A stretch of DNA of 64,000 nucleotides from Pseudomonadota bacterium (lineage in GTDB: Bacteria; Desulfobacterota; Desulfobulbia; Desulfobulbales; JAHJIY01): NCBI GenBank assembly GCA_018823175.1, contig JAHJIY010000027.1, forward strand, positions 62,001-126,000, given 5' to 3'. Below, piece by piece: positions 1 through 10,300 of the stretch (position 1 is its first letter; each line of letters starts with the position of its first letter). A program made the translations under genes and the position numbers. The notes under the pieces were generated by a model. That model did no database searches and had not been told where the DNA came from. It saw only the letters and a list, made by a program, of their open reading frames with translations.

Positions 1-786
1 GAAAAAGTTGACGTGGTGGTTGGTTTCAGCCACGAAACAATCAATAATATGTTGGGTGGCAGTTTTCGTTCAAGTTATCGCCCGCTCAATGACAATATTA
101 TTAATGGTCGAATTCGTGGAGTTGGGGCAATCGTCGGCTGCGATAATTATAAACTTTCCGATGAGAATCATGAGATCATCGCCCGTGAATTAATCAAGAA
201 CGATGTTCTGGTGCTGGCCACCGGCTGTGCCGCCACCTCCCTTGGTAAAGCAGGCCTTCTTTGCCCGGAAGCGATCAAGTTTGCCGGCCCCGGCTTACGG
301 GAAGTATGTGAGACGGTCGGCATGCCGCCGGTTCTGCACATGGGTTCTTGTGTCGACAACAGCAGGATCCTGATTGCCGCCACCGAGATGGTACGAGAAG
401 GTGGGCTGGGTGACGACATCAGCGATCTGCCGGCAATCGGCACCGCTCCTTTATGGATGAGTGAAAAAGCGGTTGCCATCGGTCAGTATTTTGTGGCCAG
501 CGGTGCCCAGGTTGTGTTCCAGAATTTGGCAACCACCGGTTCTAAAAAATTCCACAATTACTTGTTGGAAGGGATGATGGACTCTTATGGCGCTGTGTGG
601 AATGTAGCAAAAGAACCTCTTGAAATTGCCAGGATCATGATTGAAAGAATTGATGCCAAACGTGAAGCTCTTGGCATAAACAAACAACGCGAACGTGTGC
701 TCTTCGATATGAAAATGCGTCGTGATCTGGATGCAGGGGCCGGGATTGGTGATGTGGGTTGTACCGGACCACAGCATAACACTTAA
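1..786 (+). CDS. cooS: Carbon monoxide dehydrogenase catalytic subunit, C-terminal part (5' truncated by window edge)
   Basis: The reading frame is open from base 1 and stops at 784-786, giving the last 261 residues of a Ni-Fe-S CO dehydrogenase. This enzyme interconverts CO2 and CO and, in the acetyl-CoA pathway, feeds CO to acetyl-CoA synthase. Visible family motifs are GRIRGV followed by GCDN (residues 36-49 of the fragment), TGCAATSLGKAG (75-85) and HMGSCVDNSR (113-122); cysteines in these blocks are C-cluster ligand candidates. The next genes encode AcsD, AcsB and AcsC, so this is very likely the acetogen-type (acsA) partner of acetyl-CoA synthase and not a stand-alone CO oxidase. The N-terminal B/D-cluster region lies outside the window. 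Confidence 0.95.
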   Translation, partial: EKVDVVVGFSHETINNMLGGSFRSSYRPLNDNIINGRIRGVGAIVGCDNYKLSDENHEIIARELIKNDVLVLATGCAATSLGKAGLLCPEAIKFAGPGLREVCETVGMPPVLHMGSCVDNSRILIAATEMVREGGLGDDISDLPAIGTAPLWMSEKAVAIGQYFVASGAQVVFQNLATTGSKKFHNYLLEGMMDSYGAVWNVAKEPLEIARIMIERIDAKREALGINKQRERVLFDMKMRRDLDAGAGIGDVGCTGPQHNT

Positions 787-882
787 TATTAAAATTTCAG
801 GCTGGTGTTGAATATTGTGTCAATGATTTACTGCACCGTTTTGAATAATAAAATTAATCATAAATAAAGGATAATTGAACCG

Positions 883-3465
883 ATGAAATCGGGTAGCCGT
901 TTAGAACGTATATTAACGTCTGGCGCATTCGCTGTTACCGGAGAGCTTGGCCCTCCCAAAAATGGCGACCCGGAAGTTGTGCGGGAGAAAGCCCGCCTGC
1001 TGAAAGGAAACGTCGACGCGGTAAATATAACGGATTGTCAAACCGCCATTGTTAGAATGTCCAGCATCAGCGCCGGGCTATTAACTCTTACAGAAGGGGT
1101 TGAGCCGGTCATCCAGATGACCTGCCGTGATCGCAACCGGATCGGCATGCAAAGTGACATTCTTGGGGCCTCGGCCCTGGGCTTGAAAAACCTGCTCTGC
1201 CTGACCGGTGATCATCAGAAATTCGGCAACCACGCCGGCGCCAAAGGCGTTTTTGACATGGATTCAATCCAGATGCTTGGCATGGTCAGAGGCATGCGGG
1301 ATGATAAAATATTCCAGTGCGGGGAAGCAATCAAAAGCCATGAACCAAGGCTATTTCTGGGCGCTGCGGCCAATCCTTTTGCCGGGCCGGCTGAATACCG
1401 GGCCGCCCGACTTGGCAAAAAAGTAGCCAACGGCGCTGATTTTATTCAGACCCAGATTGTTTATAATGTCGAAAAATTCGCAAAATTCATGGCAATGGTT
1501 CGCGATCTGGGACTGCACGAGAAAGTCTATATCCTGGCCGGTGTCACTCCGCCTAAATCTCTGGGTATGGCCCGTTACATGAAAAATTTTGTGCCGGGCA
1601 TGGATGTGACCGACGATGTAATTAAGCGGATGAAAGATGCCAAGGACAAAGAAAATGAAGGGATTAATATCTGCGTTGATATAATCAAGCAGGTCAAAGC
1701 AATAGAAGGGGTGTCCGGCGTCCATATCATGGCAATCGAATGGGAGAGCGCGGTTCCTGAGATTGTAAAGAGGGCTGGCTTGGCCAGCAGGCCGGTACTT
1801 GACGATATGCCTCTTCCGGCTCCGGTTTCAACCCGGGAAACTATTGTAGTTAGTAGCGGCGATCAGTCAACTGCCATAAATTCCACCCTGGAAGCGGCAA
1901 AAGAAGAGGCCCGAAAGATTGTGGCCGCCGCCCATGAAGAAGCCATTAAATTAAAGTCCGGGGCGTCTGGCGTTCCGGTCAGCTCAGAAATTGATGATGC
2001 GGGAGAACACGAGATGAACGAGAAAGAACGCCAGATGGCGTTAGAATCAATCCAGCTTGGCCTGAATGCTTTGAAAAAAGCTTATGGTTTGTCAGATGAT
2101 CAGTTTGATGCTTTGACAAAATTCGCCGGGGCGGAAGCCATCCTTAAAAGGGAACCGGTAACCGGCGCAAAAACTCCGGTTATGCCAGCCGCTCCGGTTA
2201 TCCCGACGGCACCTGTTGCTCCTGCCGCCCCGAAAGCTCCGGTAGCACCGGCGGCACCGGCAATTGACAAATCAGCTGAAGAAACTAAAAAAGCGGCAGA
2301 GGCCAAAGCGGTAGCGGAAGCCAAGGCCGGGGCGGAAGCCAAAAAAGCTGGAGAGGCAAAAGCGGCCGAGGAAGCCAAAAAGAAAGCCGCCGCAGAGGCC
2401 AAAGCGGCTGAGGATGCCAAGAAGTCGGCCCCGGCAAAAGCAGTGAAATCAACGCCGGCGGCCGGGGCAATTGCCGCCGCCGAGCTTTTGGTTGAAAAAA
2501 CACCTTTGGCCGAACGCGCCAGCAAGATTCCGGCGGACAACTACAAAGTTTCCTATACCGGCGCCATCCGCAAATCAGTTCTGGGAACCGGCGGGAATAC
2601 CGTTAACATCGGCGGTGCTACCACCATGCCATTCCAGTTGTTTGAAGGTACGATGCCCAATAAACCTCTCATCGCGATGGAAGTCCTAGATATTGCGCCG
2701 GAAGATTGGCCGGAGACCCTCAGCCGACATTTTGCCGGAGTCATGAATAACGCGGTGGACTGGGCTCAAAAATGCGTCAATGACTATCAGGCAGAAGCAA
2801 TTTGTCTCTCCCTGGTCAGCACCGATCCCAATGGCTTGAACAAACCATCGGCCGAAGCCGCCAAGATTGCAGCGGATGTTATCAGCAAGGTCGATGTGCC
2901 GATTATTCTCTGGGGTTGCGGCAATGGCGAGAAAGATACCGAGACCTTGCGAGAGATTACCGCCATGATCGGCGATAAAAAAGTTTGTCTGGCGCCGCTT
3001 TCCGATGCCAATTATCGGTCAATCGGTGCCACCGCCATGGCCTTCCAGCACCAGATGGTTGCCGCTTCCCCCATTGATGTCAACCTGGCCAAGCAGCTCA
3101 ATATCTTACTGGAAAATCTCGGCGTTTCCCTTGACTCAGTCCAGATCGACCCGTCGATCGGCGCACTTGGTTACGGCATCGAATACACCTATTCCGTCAT
3201 GGAAAGGATCAGACTTGCCGCCCTGACCCAGAAGGATGAAAAATTGCAGGTTCCTTTCATTTGCAATCTGGGTCGAGAGGTCTGGAAAACCAAGGAAACC
3301 AGAATGCCTTCTGACCAAATGATTGGTGATCAGGAGCGACGCGGGGTATTAATGGAAGCCCTTACAGCTACCTGTATGCTGTTGGCCGGCGGTGAAACGC
3401 TGATCATGAGGCATCCGCACTCGATTGCTCTGACCAAATCGTTAATTAAAGGTCTTACTGAATAA
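883..3465 (+). CDS. Fusion protein: methylenetetrahydrofolate reductase (MetF) joined to corrinoid protein subunit AcsD/CdhD
   Basis: This 860-residue protein has three parts. Residues 1 to about 305 resemble the flavoprotein MetF, which reduces methylene-THF to methyl-THF (VTGELGPPK near the start, LCLTGDH, GAAANPF, ILAGVTPP). Residues of about 330-550 form a low-complexity spacer, with a Pro/Ala-Pro stretch followed by a highly charged Ala/Lys/Glu run (about 465-520) that is probably helical. Residues from about 552 to the end match the delta (small) subunit of the corrinoid iron-sulfur protein (VNIGGATTMPFQLFEG, DIAPEDWP, LWGCGNGEKD, DPSIGALGYGIEYTYS). The start ATG has an AAAGGA-like ribosome site. 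The fusion would tether the methyl-THF-forming enzyme to the methyl carrier used by AcsB. No MetV or AcsE gene is seen in the window. The domain calls are firm; the functional benefit is inference. Confidence 0.9.
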   Translation: MKSGSRLERILTSGAFAVTGELGPPKNGDPEVVREKARLLKGNVDAVNITDCQTAIVRMSSISAGLLTLTEGVEPVIQMTCRDRNRIGMQSDILGASALGLKNLLCLTGDHQKFGNHAGAKGVFDMDSIQMLGMVRGMRDDKIFQCGEAIKSHEPRLFLGAAANPFAGPAEYRAARLGKKVANGADFIQTQIVYNVEKFAKFMAMVRDLGLHEKVYILAGVTPPKSLGMARYMKNFVPGMDVTDDVIKRMKDAKDKENEGINICVDIIKQVKAIEGVSGVHIMAIEWESAVPEIVKRAGLASRPVLDDMPLPAPVSTRETIVVSSGDQSTAINSTLEAAKEEARKIVAAAHEEAIKLKSGASGVPVSSEIDDAGEHEMNEKERQMALESIQLGLNALKKAYGLSDDQFDALTKFAGAEAILKREPVTGAKTPVMPAAPVIPTAPVAPAAPKAPVAPAAPAIDKSAEETKKAAEAKAVAEAKAGAEAKKAGEAKAAEEAKKKAAAEAKAAEDAKKSAPAKAVKSTPAAGAIAAAELLVEKTPLAERASKIPADNYKVSYTGAIRKSVLGTGGNTVNIGGATTMPFQLFEGTMPNKPLIAMEVLDIAPEDWPETLSRHFAGVMNNAVDWAQKCVNDYQAEAICLSLVSTDPNGLNKPSAEAAKIAADVISKVDVPIILWGCGNGEKDTETLREITAMIGDKKVCLAPLSDANYRSIGATAMAFQHQMVAASPIDVNLAKQLNILLENLGVSLDSVQIDPSIGALGYGIEYTYSVMERIRLAALTQKDEKLQVPFICNLGREVWKTKETRMPSDQMIGDQERRGVLMEALTATCMLLAGGETLIMRHPHSIALTKSLIKGLTE

Positions 3466-3539
3466 TATAAATTGAGGTGCGGGTAGCACAGCGTCAAATT
3501 GCTTCCAAAGAACAAGCACTTAATTAGAGGAGTTATGCA

Positions 3540-5744
3540 ATGTCAAAAATAATCTGCTCAGCAGCGATCAGGGGCGCACATAAAATTTTGGACATGGCCG
3601 AAGAGACTTACGAAGCGGCTATCAAAAAATATGGACCTGAACAGGAAGTTTCCTTTCCCAATACCGCCTATTTTCTCCCGGTTATCTATTCAATGTTGGG
3701 AGCCAAGGTTCAGACCCTTGGCGACATGAAGGACATCTTTCAGGAATGCCGCAAGCTGTTGCCGGCGATGGTCAGTAACGACCTCTGGCTTCCATATCTT
3801 GCTCCGGCCCTTGATGCTGGAATGGCTACCTTCTTTGCCGAAGAGATGTATGAGTCGATCCGGTACCTCAATACCCCCGAATTTTACACCAAGACCGAAG
3901 ATCCAACCTCAGGCAATATCTGGCTTGGTGCGGCGGACGACGTTATCTTCAGAAAGCGCGGTGTTGAGTTTGTTGACGGCACCGCCCCGGGCTTTGCCGC
4001 AATCATGGGGGCACCGCCCAGCAAGGAAATAGCCAGCAAGATCGCTCTTGAGCTACAGGAGAAAAACCTCTACATTTTCATGCACGATGAAAACAACGGG
4101 GTCCGCATGGCTGATCAGCTGGTTGAGGGCGGGGTGCAAGTCGGCTGGAATACCCGCCTTGTTCCTTTTGGCCCCACCTACACCTCCGCCGTCTTTGCCA
4201 TTGGTTTTGCCTGTCGGGTCGCTATGGCCTTTGGCGGGATCAAACCAGGCGACTACCGAGGCAACCTGATTTACAATAAAGATCGGACCTTTGCCTTTGT
4301 CATGGCCCTTGGCCCGGTCAGCGACGAATGGTACGCCAACGCGGCCGGTGCTATCAACTGGGGCTTTCCGACCATCTCCGATTATGACATTCCCGAGGTC
4401 CTGCCTACCGGGATCTGCACTTATGAGCACGTAGTCAGCAATGTGCCCCATAAAGAAATCGTCCAGAAGGCGATTGAGGTTCGTGGCCTTAAGGTTAATA
4501 TCGCCAAGATCGATATCCCGATGTCTTTCGGCCCCGCCTTTGAAGGAGAGCGGATCAGAAAGGACGACCTGTTCATGGAGTGCGGCGGCGGTCGGACCAG
4601 CGGCGTCGAAGTCCTTATTTCTAAAGAGATGTCTGAAATTGAAGACGGTCGGGTCACCGTGGAAGGCAAAGACATCAAAGATATCAAACAGGGTGAGAAT
4701 TTACCTCTGGCTATTCTGGTTGAGGTGGCGGGTCGTGAGATGCAATCCGATTTCGAGCCGATCCTTGAGCGTCAATTTCATCACCTGATCAACTATATCC
4801 AGGGCATCATGCATATGGGTCAGCGCAATATCATGTGGGTCCGGATCGGGAAGGCGGCGGTTGAAAAGGGTTTCTCCCTGGCCCATTTCGGTAAGGTGTT
4901 GCATGGCAAATTGCACCAGGAATTCGGGGCTATTGTTGACAAGATTCAGGTCAAAATATATACCGAGCTGGATAAGGTGGAAGAAGTCCAGGAACTCGCT
5001 CGTTCGGTTTATGCCAAACGGGATGAAAGACTCGGTTCGATGGCGGACGACACCGAGGACATTTTCTATTCCTGCACCCTCTGTCAATCATTTGCGCCAA
5101 GTCATGTCTGTATCATCACCCCGGAGAGAGTCGGGATGTGCGGCGCCTATAATTGGCTGGACGGCAAGGCCTCTTATCAGATCAATCCGACCGGACCTAA
5201 TCAGCCTATAGAAAAAGGCGAATGCCTTGATCCGCAACTTGGGGTATTCAAAGGGATTAACGAGTTTATCAATCAGGCCTCCCGTGGCGCGGTAACCGAT
5301 CTGTCCTGCTATTCACTGATGACCGACCCAATGACCGCCTGCGGTTGTTTTGAGGCGATTGCCGCCATGCTGCCCCAATGCAACGGGATCATGGTTGTTA
5401 ATCGCGATTTCCCGGGCATGACCCCTAGTGGTATGAAGTTTACCACCTTGGCCGGCATGGCAGGCGGCGGCGCTCAGACCCCTGGTTTCATGGGAGTGAG
5501 CAAGCATTACATGACCAGTCCAAAATTGTTCATGGCGGAAGGTGGTCTCAAGCGGGTAGTATGGTTACCAAAAATGCTTAAAGAAGAAATTGCCGAAAAG
5601 CTCAAAATGCGCTGCGAAGAGATGGGGATGCCGGAATTTTTCGAGATGATCGCCACCGAAGAAAACGGGACCACGGAAGAAGAAATTCTCGCCTTCATGA
5701 AAGAAAAGGGTCATCCGGCTCTGAGTATGGAAGCAGCCGTTTAA
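3540..5744 (+). CDS. acsB: Acetyl-CoA synthase catalytic subunit (CO-methylating), AcsB
   Basis: AcsB condenses a methyl group from the corrinoid protein, CO from CO dehydrogenase and CoA into acetyl-CoA at the nickel-containing A-cluster. The length of 734 residues is close to the bacterial enzyme (about 730). The A-cluster cysteines are all present with the spacing known from Moorella: C512, C515, C524 and C534 for the Fe4S4 cube, and the C601-G602-C603 motif for the distal nickel. Other family blocks are RGVEFVDGTAPGFAAI, GGGRTSGVE and NRDFPGMTPSGMKFTTLAGM. AGAGGAG just upstream is a strong ribosome site. The gene sits between acsD (fused) and acsC in one operon-like block. Confidence 0.97.
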   Translation: MSKIICSAAIRGAHKILDMAEETYEAAIKKYGPEQEVSFPNTAYFLPVIYSMLGAKVQTLGDMKDIFQECRKLLPAMVSNDLWLPYLAPALDAGMATFFAEEMYESIRYLNTPEFYTKTEDPTSGNIWLGAADDVIFRKRGVEFVDGTAPGFAAIMGAPPSKEIASKIALELQEKNLYIFMHDENNGVRMADQLVEGGVQVGWNTRLVPFGPTYTSAVFAIGFACRVAMAFGGIKPGDYRGNLIYNKDRTFAFVMALGPVSDEWYANAAGAINWGFPTISDYDIPEVLPTGICTYEHVVSNVPHKEIVQKAIEVRGLKVNIAKIDIPMSFGPAFEGERIRKDDLFMECGGGRTSGVEVLISKEMSEIEDGRVTVEGKDIKDIKQGENLPLAILVEVAGREMQSDFEPILERQFHHLINYIQGIMHMGQRNIMWVRIGKAAVEKGFSLAHFGKVLHGKLHQEFGAIVDKIQVKIYTELDKVEEVQELARSVYAKRDERLGSMADDTEDIFYSCTLCQSFAPSHVCIITPERVGMCGAYNWLDGKASYQINPTGPNQPIEKGECLDPQLGVFKGINEFINQASRGAVTDLSCYSLMTDPMTACGCFEAIAAMLPQCNGIMVVNRDFPGMTPSGMKFTTLAGMAGGGAQTPGFMGVSKHYMTSPKLFMAEGGLKRVVWLPKMLKEEIAEKLKMRCEEMGMPEFFEMIATEENGTTEEEILAFMKEKGHPALSMEAAV

Positions 5745-5844
5745 AAGGAAGTGTCCTTGGGTGACCTTGGAAAATAACAGAAACATCTGATTTACATATA
5801 AATTTTTATCAATTTTGTTGTCTATATAGTGGAGGAACAGACAG

Positions 5845-7203
5845 ATGGCTTTAACAGGTATACAAATCCTCAAAATGCTTCCCAAAAAAAATTGTGGGGA
5901 GTGCGGGATTCCAACCTGCCTCGCATTTGCCATGAAGGTGGCAGCCGGCCAGACAGAGATCGGCGAGTGTCCTTATGTAACCGATGAGGTTAAGGAACAA
6001 ATAGGCGAGGCTTCGGCTCCCCCGATCAGGTCCATTAAAATTGGCGCTGGTGCCAGCACTTTCACCACCGGTGGTGAGACTTGTCTGTATCGCCACGAAA
6101 AACGTTTTGAAAATCCGACCGGGATCGGCGTGTTGATCAGCACCGACATGGCAGCAGCCGAGATTGATGGCCGGATCGAACGGTTCAAGTCATTACGATA
6201 CGAACGGGTCGGCGTCTTGCTCAAAGCAGATATCATCGCAATCAAGGACGCCAAGAACGATGAGGCTTCCTTTACCGCTCTGGTCAAAAAGGTGTTGACC
6301 GGCGCCGAGGACGCATCCCTGGTCCTGATCAGCGACAATGCGGCCAATATCACCGCCGCCGCCAAGGCCTGCGGTGAACGCAAGCCTCTTATCTATGGCG
6401 CCACCCAAAACAACAGCAAAGAGTTTGCCGCCGCCGCCAAAGAACTTGGTTGTCCTTTAGGGATCAAGGGCAGCAATCTTGACGATACCGTCGCCCTGAC
6501 CGAGCAACTTGCCGGAGAGGGTCTCAAAGACATGGTGATTGATACCGGTGCGCGGACCATTCGGGCCGCCCTTGAAGACAATGTCGTTGCCAGACGGGCG
6601 GCAGTGAATAAAAAATATAAACCGCTGGGCTTTTCGACCATTACTTTTCCTTGTGAAATGACCACGGATCCGTTGATGGAGGCGATGATCGCTTCGGTTT
6701 TGATTGCCAAGTACGCCGGGATCATCATCCTGTCAGACTTGCAGGGAGATATCTTTTTCCCGTTATTGCTTGAAAGACTCAATATTTTCACCGATCCGCA
6801 GCGGCCGATGGTGGTCGAGGAAAACATCTATCCGATCAACGGACCGGACGAGAACTCGCCGGTTTTGATTACCTGCAACTTTTCTCTTACCTATTTTATT
6901 GTCTCCGGCGAGGTGGAAGGAAGCAAGGTGCCTTCCTGGCTGTTGATCAAAGACACCGAGGGTCTTTCCGTCCTCACGGCCTGGGCGGCCGGTAAATTCG
7001 GCGCTGACATGATTGCCCAGTTCATGAAAAAATCAGGCATTGAAGACAAGGTTAAACACCGCGATCTGATAATTCCAGGTTATCTGGCCTCGATGAAAGG
7101 GGAACTGGAGGAAGAGCTGCCGGGTTGGACCATTACCATTGGTCCCCGGGAAGGTGGTCATCTGCCATCATTCCTGAAGGAATGGAAGCCCGCTGCGGCC
7201 TGA
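5845..7203 (+). CDS. acsC: Corrinoid iron-sulfur protein large (gamma) subunit, AcsC
   Basis: AcsC carries the cobamide that shuttles the methyl group from methyl-THF to AcsB, and an Fe4S4 cluster for reductive activation. The N-terminus shows the cluster motif C17-x2-C20-x4-C25 and C42 (KKNCGECGIPTC, then GECPY). The rest follows the CdhE/AcsC fold, with NIYPINGP and a C-terminal GPREGGHLPSFL. The length of 452 residues is typical. A GGAGGAA ribosome site precedes the ATG. Its partner small subunit is the C-terminal half of the MetF-AcsD fusion two genes upstream. Confidence 0.95.
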   Translation: MALTGIQILKMLPKKNCGECGIPTCLAFAMKVAAGQTEIGECPYVTDEVKEQIGEASAPPIRSIKIGAGASTFTTGGETCLYRHEKRFENPTGIGVLISTDMAAAEIDGRIERFKSLRYERVGVLLKADIIAIKDAKNDEASFTALVKKVLTGAEDASLVLISDNAANITAAAKACGERKPLIYGATQNNSKEFAAAAKELGCPLGIKGSNLDDTVALTEQLAGEGLKDMVIDTGARTIRAALEDNVVARRAAVNKKYKPLGFSTITFPCEMTTDPLMEAMIASVLIAKYAGIIILSDLQGDIFFPLLLERLNIFTDPQRPMVVEENIYPINGPDENSPVLITCNFSLTYFIVSGEVEGSKVPSWLLIKDTEGLSVLTAWAAGKFGADMIAQFMKKSGIEDKVKHRDLIIPGYLASMKGELEEELPGWTITIGPREGGHLPSFLKEWKPAAA

Positions 7204-7233
7204 GCATTTTCAAAAAGTCGTAAAGATATTTTG

Positions 7234-7276
7234 CGCGGTTATTATCCGGAATAAATTGTTTCGTATAATAACCGCG
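7234..7276 (+). terminator. Perfect 12-bp inverted repeat between acsC and fdhA
   Basis: CGCGGTTATTAT (7234-7245) and ATAATAACCGCG (7265-7276) pair perfectly around a 19-nt loop. No T-run follows, so it may act as an RNA stabiliser or attenuator between the Acs and Fdh/Hdr parts of the cluster and not as a full terminator. Confidence 0.5.
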
Positions 7277-7361
7277 ATGAAACTGTCCCTGCCGTAAATG
7301 CTTGGATTTAAGCGGAAAAGAGTCCAGCTTTAATTAAATCAGAAGACCAGAAATACATTTT

Positions 7362-10300
7362 ATGAATATCACCATCAATGGGATGAATATAATTGCCCAA
7401 TCAGGAATCACCATTCTTGAAGCGGCAACCCGTTCGCAAATTTACATTCCCACTCTTTGCCATGTTGCAGGCAAAACTGCTGACGCCCCCTGTGGACTCT
7501 GCGTGGTTGAAATTGAGGGCAGGGAAGGGTTGGTCCGCGCCTGCACCACCCAACTTGCAGAGGGGATGGCTGTTGTTACCGATTCCAGCACGATAAAAAA
7601 ACACCGGATAGAACGACTGTCTTGTTTAGCGGAAACCCACTTCGGTGATTGCAAGGCCCCCTGTAATTTGACCTGTCCCGGGCAAATCAACGTCCAGGGT
7701 TATATTGCCCACGTCAGTAAGGGCGAATATGAAGAAGCATTGCGTCTGGTGATGGAAAGGAATCCTTTTCCCTTTTCAGTAGGCCGGGTATGCCCCCGTT
7801 TTTGTGAGACCAGATGTCGCCGGATTTTAGTCGACGAACCGGTGTCAATAAATCACTTGAAGCGTTTTGTCGCCGACTGGTGCATGACCCACAAAATCGA
7901 TCTGAATATCAGTTGTGAACCAGCTACCGGCAAGCGGGTCGCCATTATCGGCGGCGGACCGTCCGGACTGACCGGCGCTTACTATCTGTCCCGCCGTGGT
8001 CATGATGTAACTGTCTTTGAATCAGAAGCAAAACTTGGCGGCATGCTGCGCTATGGCCTGCCGGAATACAAAATCCCCAAAGATGTGCTGGACTACGAGA
8101 TTTCAGCCATTCTGCGCATGGGGATTTCCGTCCGTCTCAACCAGAAATGGGGTAAAAATTTCACTCTGCAAGATCTGAAAAATCAGGGTTTTGATGCGAT
8201 CATGATCTCAATTGGGGTTCCGATTGATCAGCCCCTTGAGATACCAGGCGCCACTTTACCCAATGTAATTCCAGCCACTAAACTCCTGAAGAATCTTTCT
8301 TCCGGAAAACCAGGCAAATACGGGAACAGGGCGGCAGTGATCGGCGGCAATAATGTCGCAATGGAAACGGCTCGTTCCCTGATCAGGTCCGGAGTGGATG
8401 AGGTTACCATCATCTACCCGCGAGCCAAAACGGAAATGCCGGCCACTCAGCGTAACATCCGAGAAGCGGAGAAAGACGGGGTACGATTTTTGCTCGTATC
8501 CTCACCCGTCCAGATCATGAAAAACGACAGTGGTTGTCTGGATATGGACCTGGTTCGGATGAAACTTGGTGAACCTGACGAAAGAGATGTCCGCCATCCT
8601 GAGGCCATCCCCGGCTCCAACACCATTTTGCAAGTCGACACCGTTGTCTATTCCCAAGGTTTGATGGCCTGCGCCGATAAATTTGAGGGTGGGGAGCTGG
8701 AAAGAACTCTGGAGATAACCCCAAAGAATAATATAAAATCCAATCCCCGAACCTCGCTGACCAATCATCCAGGGATCTATGCCGCCGGAGACGTAACCAG
8801 CGGGCCGCGTTCCGTTATCCAGTCGGTTGTCGCGGCCAGACGCGCGGTGGAAAACATTCACGCCCAGATTATGGATGTTGCCAAAGAAGCAGGAGAAAGC
8901 CGTTTTAATTTTTCCCGTGGTCGCTCTTTTGATGATGTTGACACCAAGATCTTTAAAGGGGTCAAAACCAAGCTGCGCGAAAAAATGCCCGAGCGGGCGC
9001 CTGAAATCAGTACCCAGGATTTCGATGAAATTCGTCTGGGCTTTTCGGAAAAAATGGCCAAAACGGAAGCTGACCGTTGTCTTTCCTGTGGTTGCTCAGC
9101 CTATGATCGCTGCGATCTCAAGGAATTATCCATTGACTACGGCATAGATCCGAACAAAATCGGCTTACGTAAGGTTCCAATCTATGAAAAGGATAAAAGC
9201 CATCCGACGATCATTGTCGATCTAAACAAGTGTATCTTTTGCCAGCGTTGCGTCAACAGCTGTGAGTACGATGCCCTTGAATTATCGGCCACAAGCTTTG
9301 ATCAGAAAGGACGTCCCGAAGGATTGAAGCTGGTTTTCAAAGATAATTGCGTTAACTGCGGTAACTGTGTCGACCATTGTTCAACCGGCACCCTGAACAA
9401 AAGAGACGCTATTGTGCCGGTAATCAACGAGGAAATGCGTGAAGTACGCAGTACCTGTCCTTATTGTGGAGCAGGTTGTCAGTTAATCCTCAAGGTCAAG
9501 GGCGACACCCTGATGGAGGTGACCTCTGACCCGAACCTGGCCCCTAATTACGGCGCTTTATGTGTGAAAGGCAGATACGGCCACAAGTTTGTCCAGCATA
9601 AGGATCGGCTGACCAAACCTCTGATCAGAAAGGGTGGCCAGCTGGTTGAGACCTCCTGGGACGAAGCCCTTAACGAAATTGCCAAACGTTTTTTCGATAT
9701 AAAATCGATGTATGGGGCCGATGCCATCTCGGGATTCAGTTGTGCCCGTGCCACCAATGAAGAAAATTTTCTAATGCAGAAGTTTATGCGGACTGCGATC
9801 GGAACCAACAATATCGATCACTGCGCCCGCCTCTGACACGCTCCCACGGTGGCCAGTTTGGCCCTCACCTTTGGCAGCGGCGCCATGACCAACTCCATTG
9901 CGGATACGGAAAAAACCGACCTGTTTTTAATGATCGGTTCTAATCCTGACACCAGTCATCCAACCATCGGTCTTCGCGTCCATCAGGCCGTGGATCGGGG
10001 CGCTAAGCTTGTGGTCGTCGATCCACGCAAGACAAAACTGGCCGAGCGAGCCGATCTTTGGTTACGGATAAAACCGGGAACAGATGTTGCTTTACTTAAC
10101 GGTTTGATGAGTATCATCATCGAAGAAGATCTCTGGGCCAAAAAGTTTGTTGAAGAGCGGACCGAAGATTTTACTGATCTGGTTAAACTGGCAAAGAAAT
10201 ATACCCCGGAAAAAGTTGCCGAAATTACCGGCCTTCCGGTTGACCAGCTTTTTCAGGCCGCCCGGATGTATGCAGCCGAAGGCCGACACGCCATATTTCA

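Noticed and set aside
2100-2540. Long Ala/Ser-rich open frame on the minus strand
   Set aside because: It is the shadow of the repetitive Ala/Lys linker in the MetF-AcsD gene, with composition driven by GCC/GCG codons.
9834-9836. Premature stop splitting fdhA, suggesting a pseudogene
   Set aside because: The codon is at the catalytic Sec position of FdhA, conserved sequence continues in the same frame, and the same pattern recurs in hdrA and mvhD.
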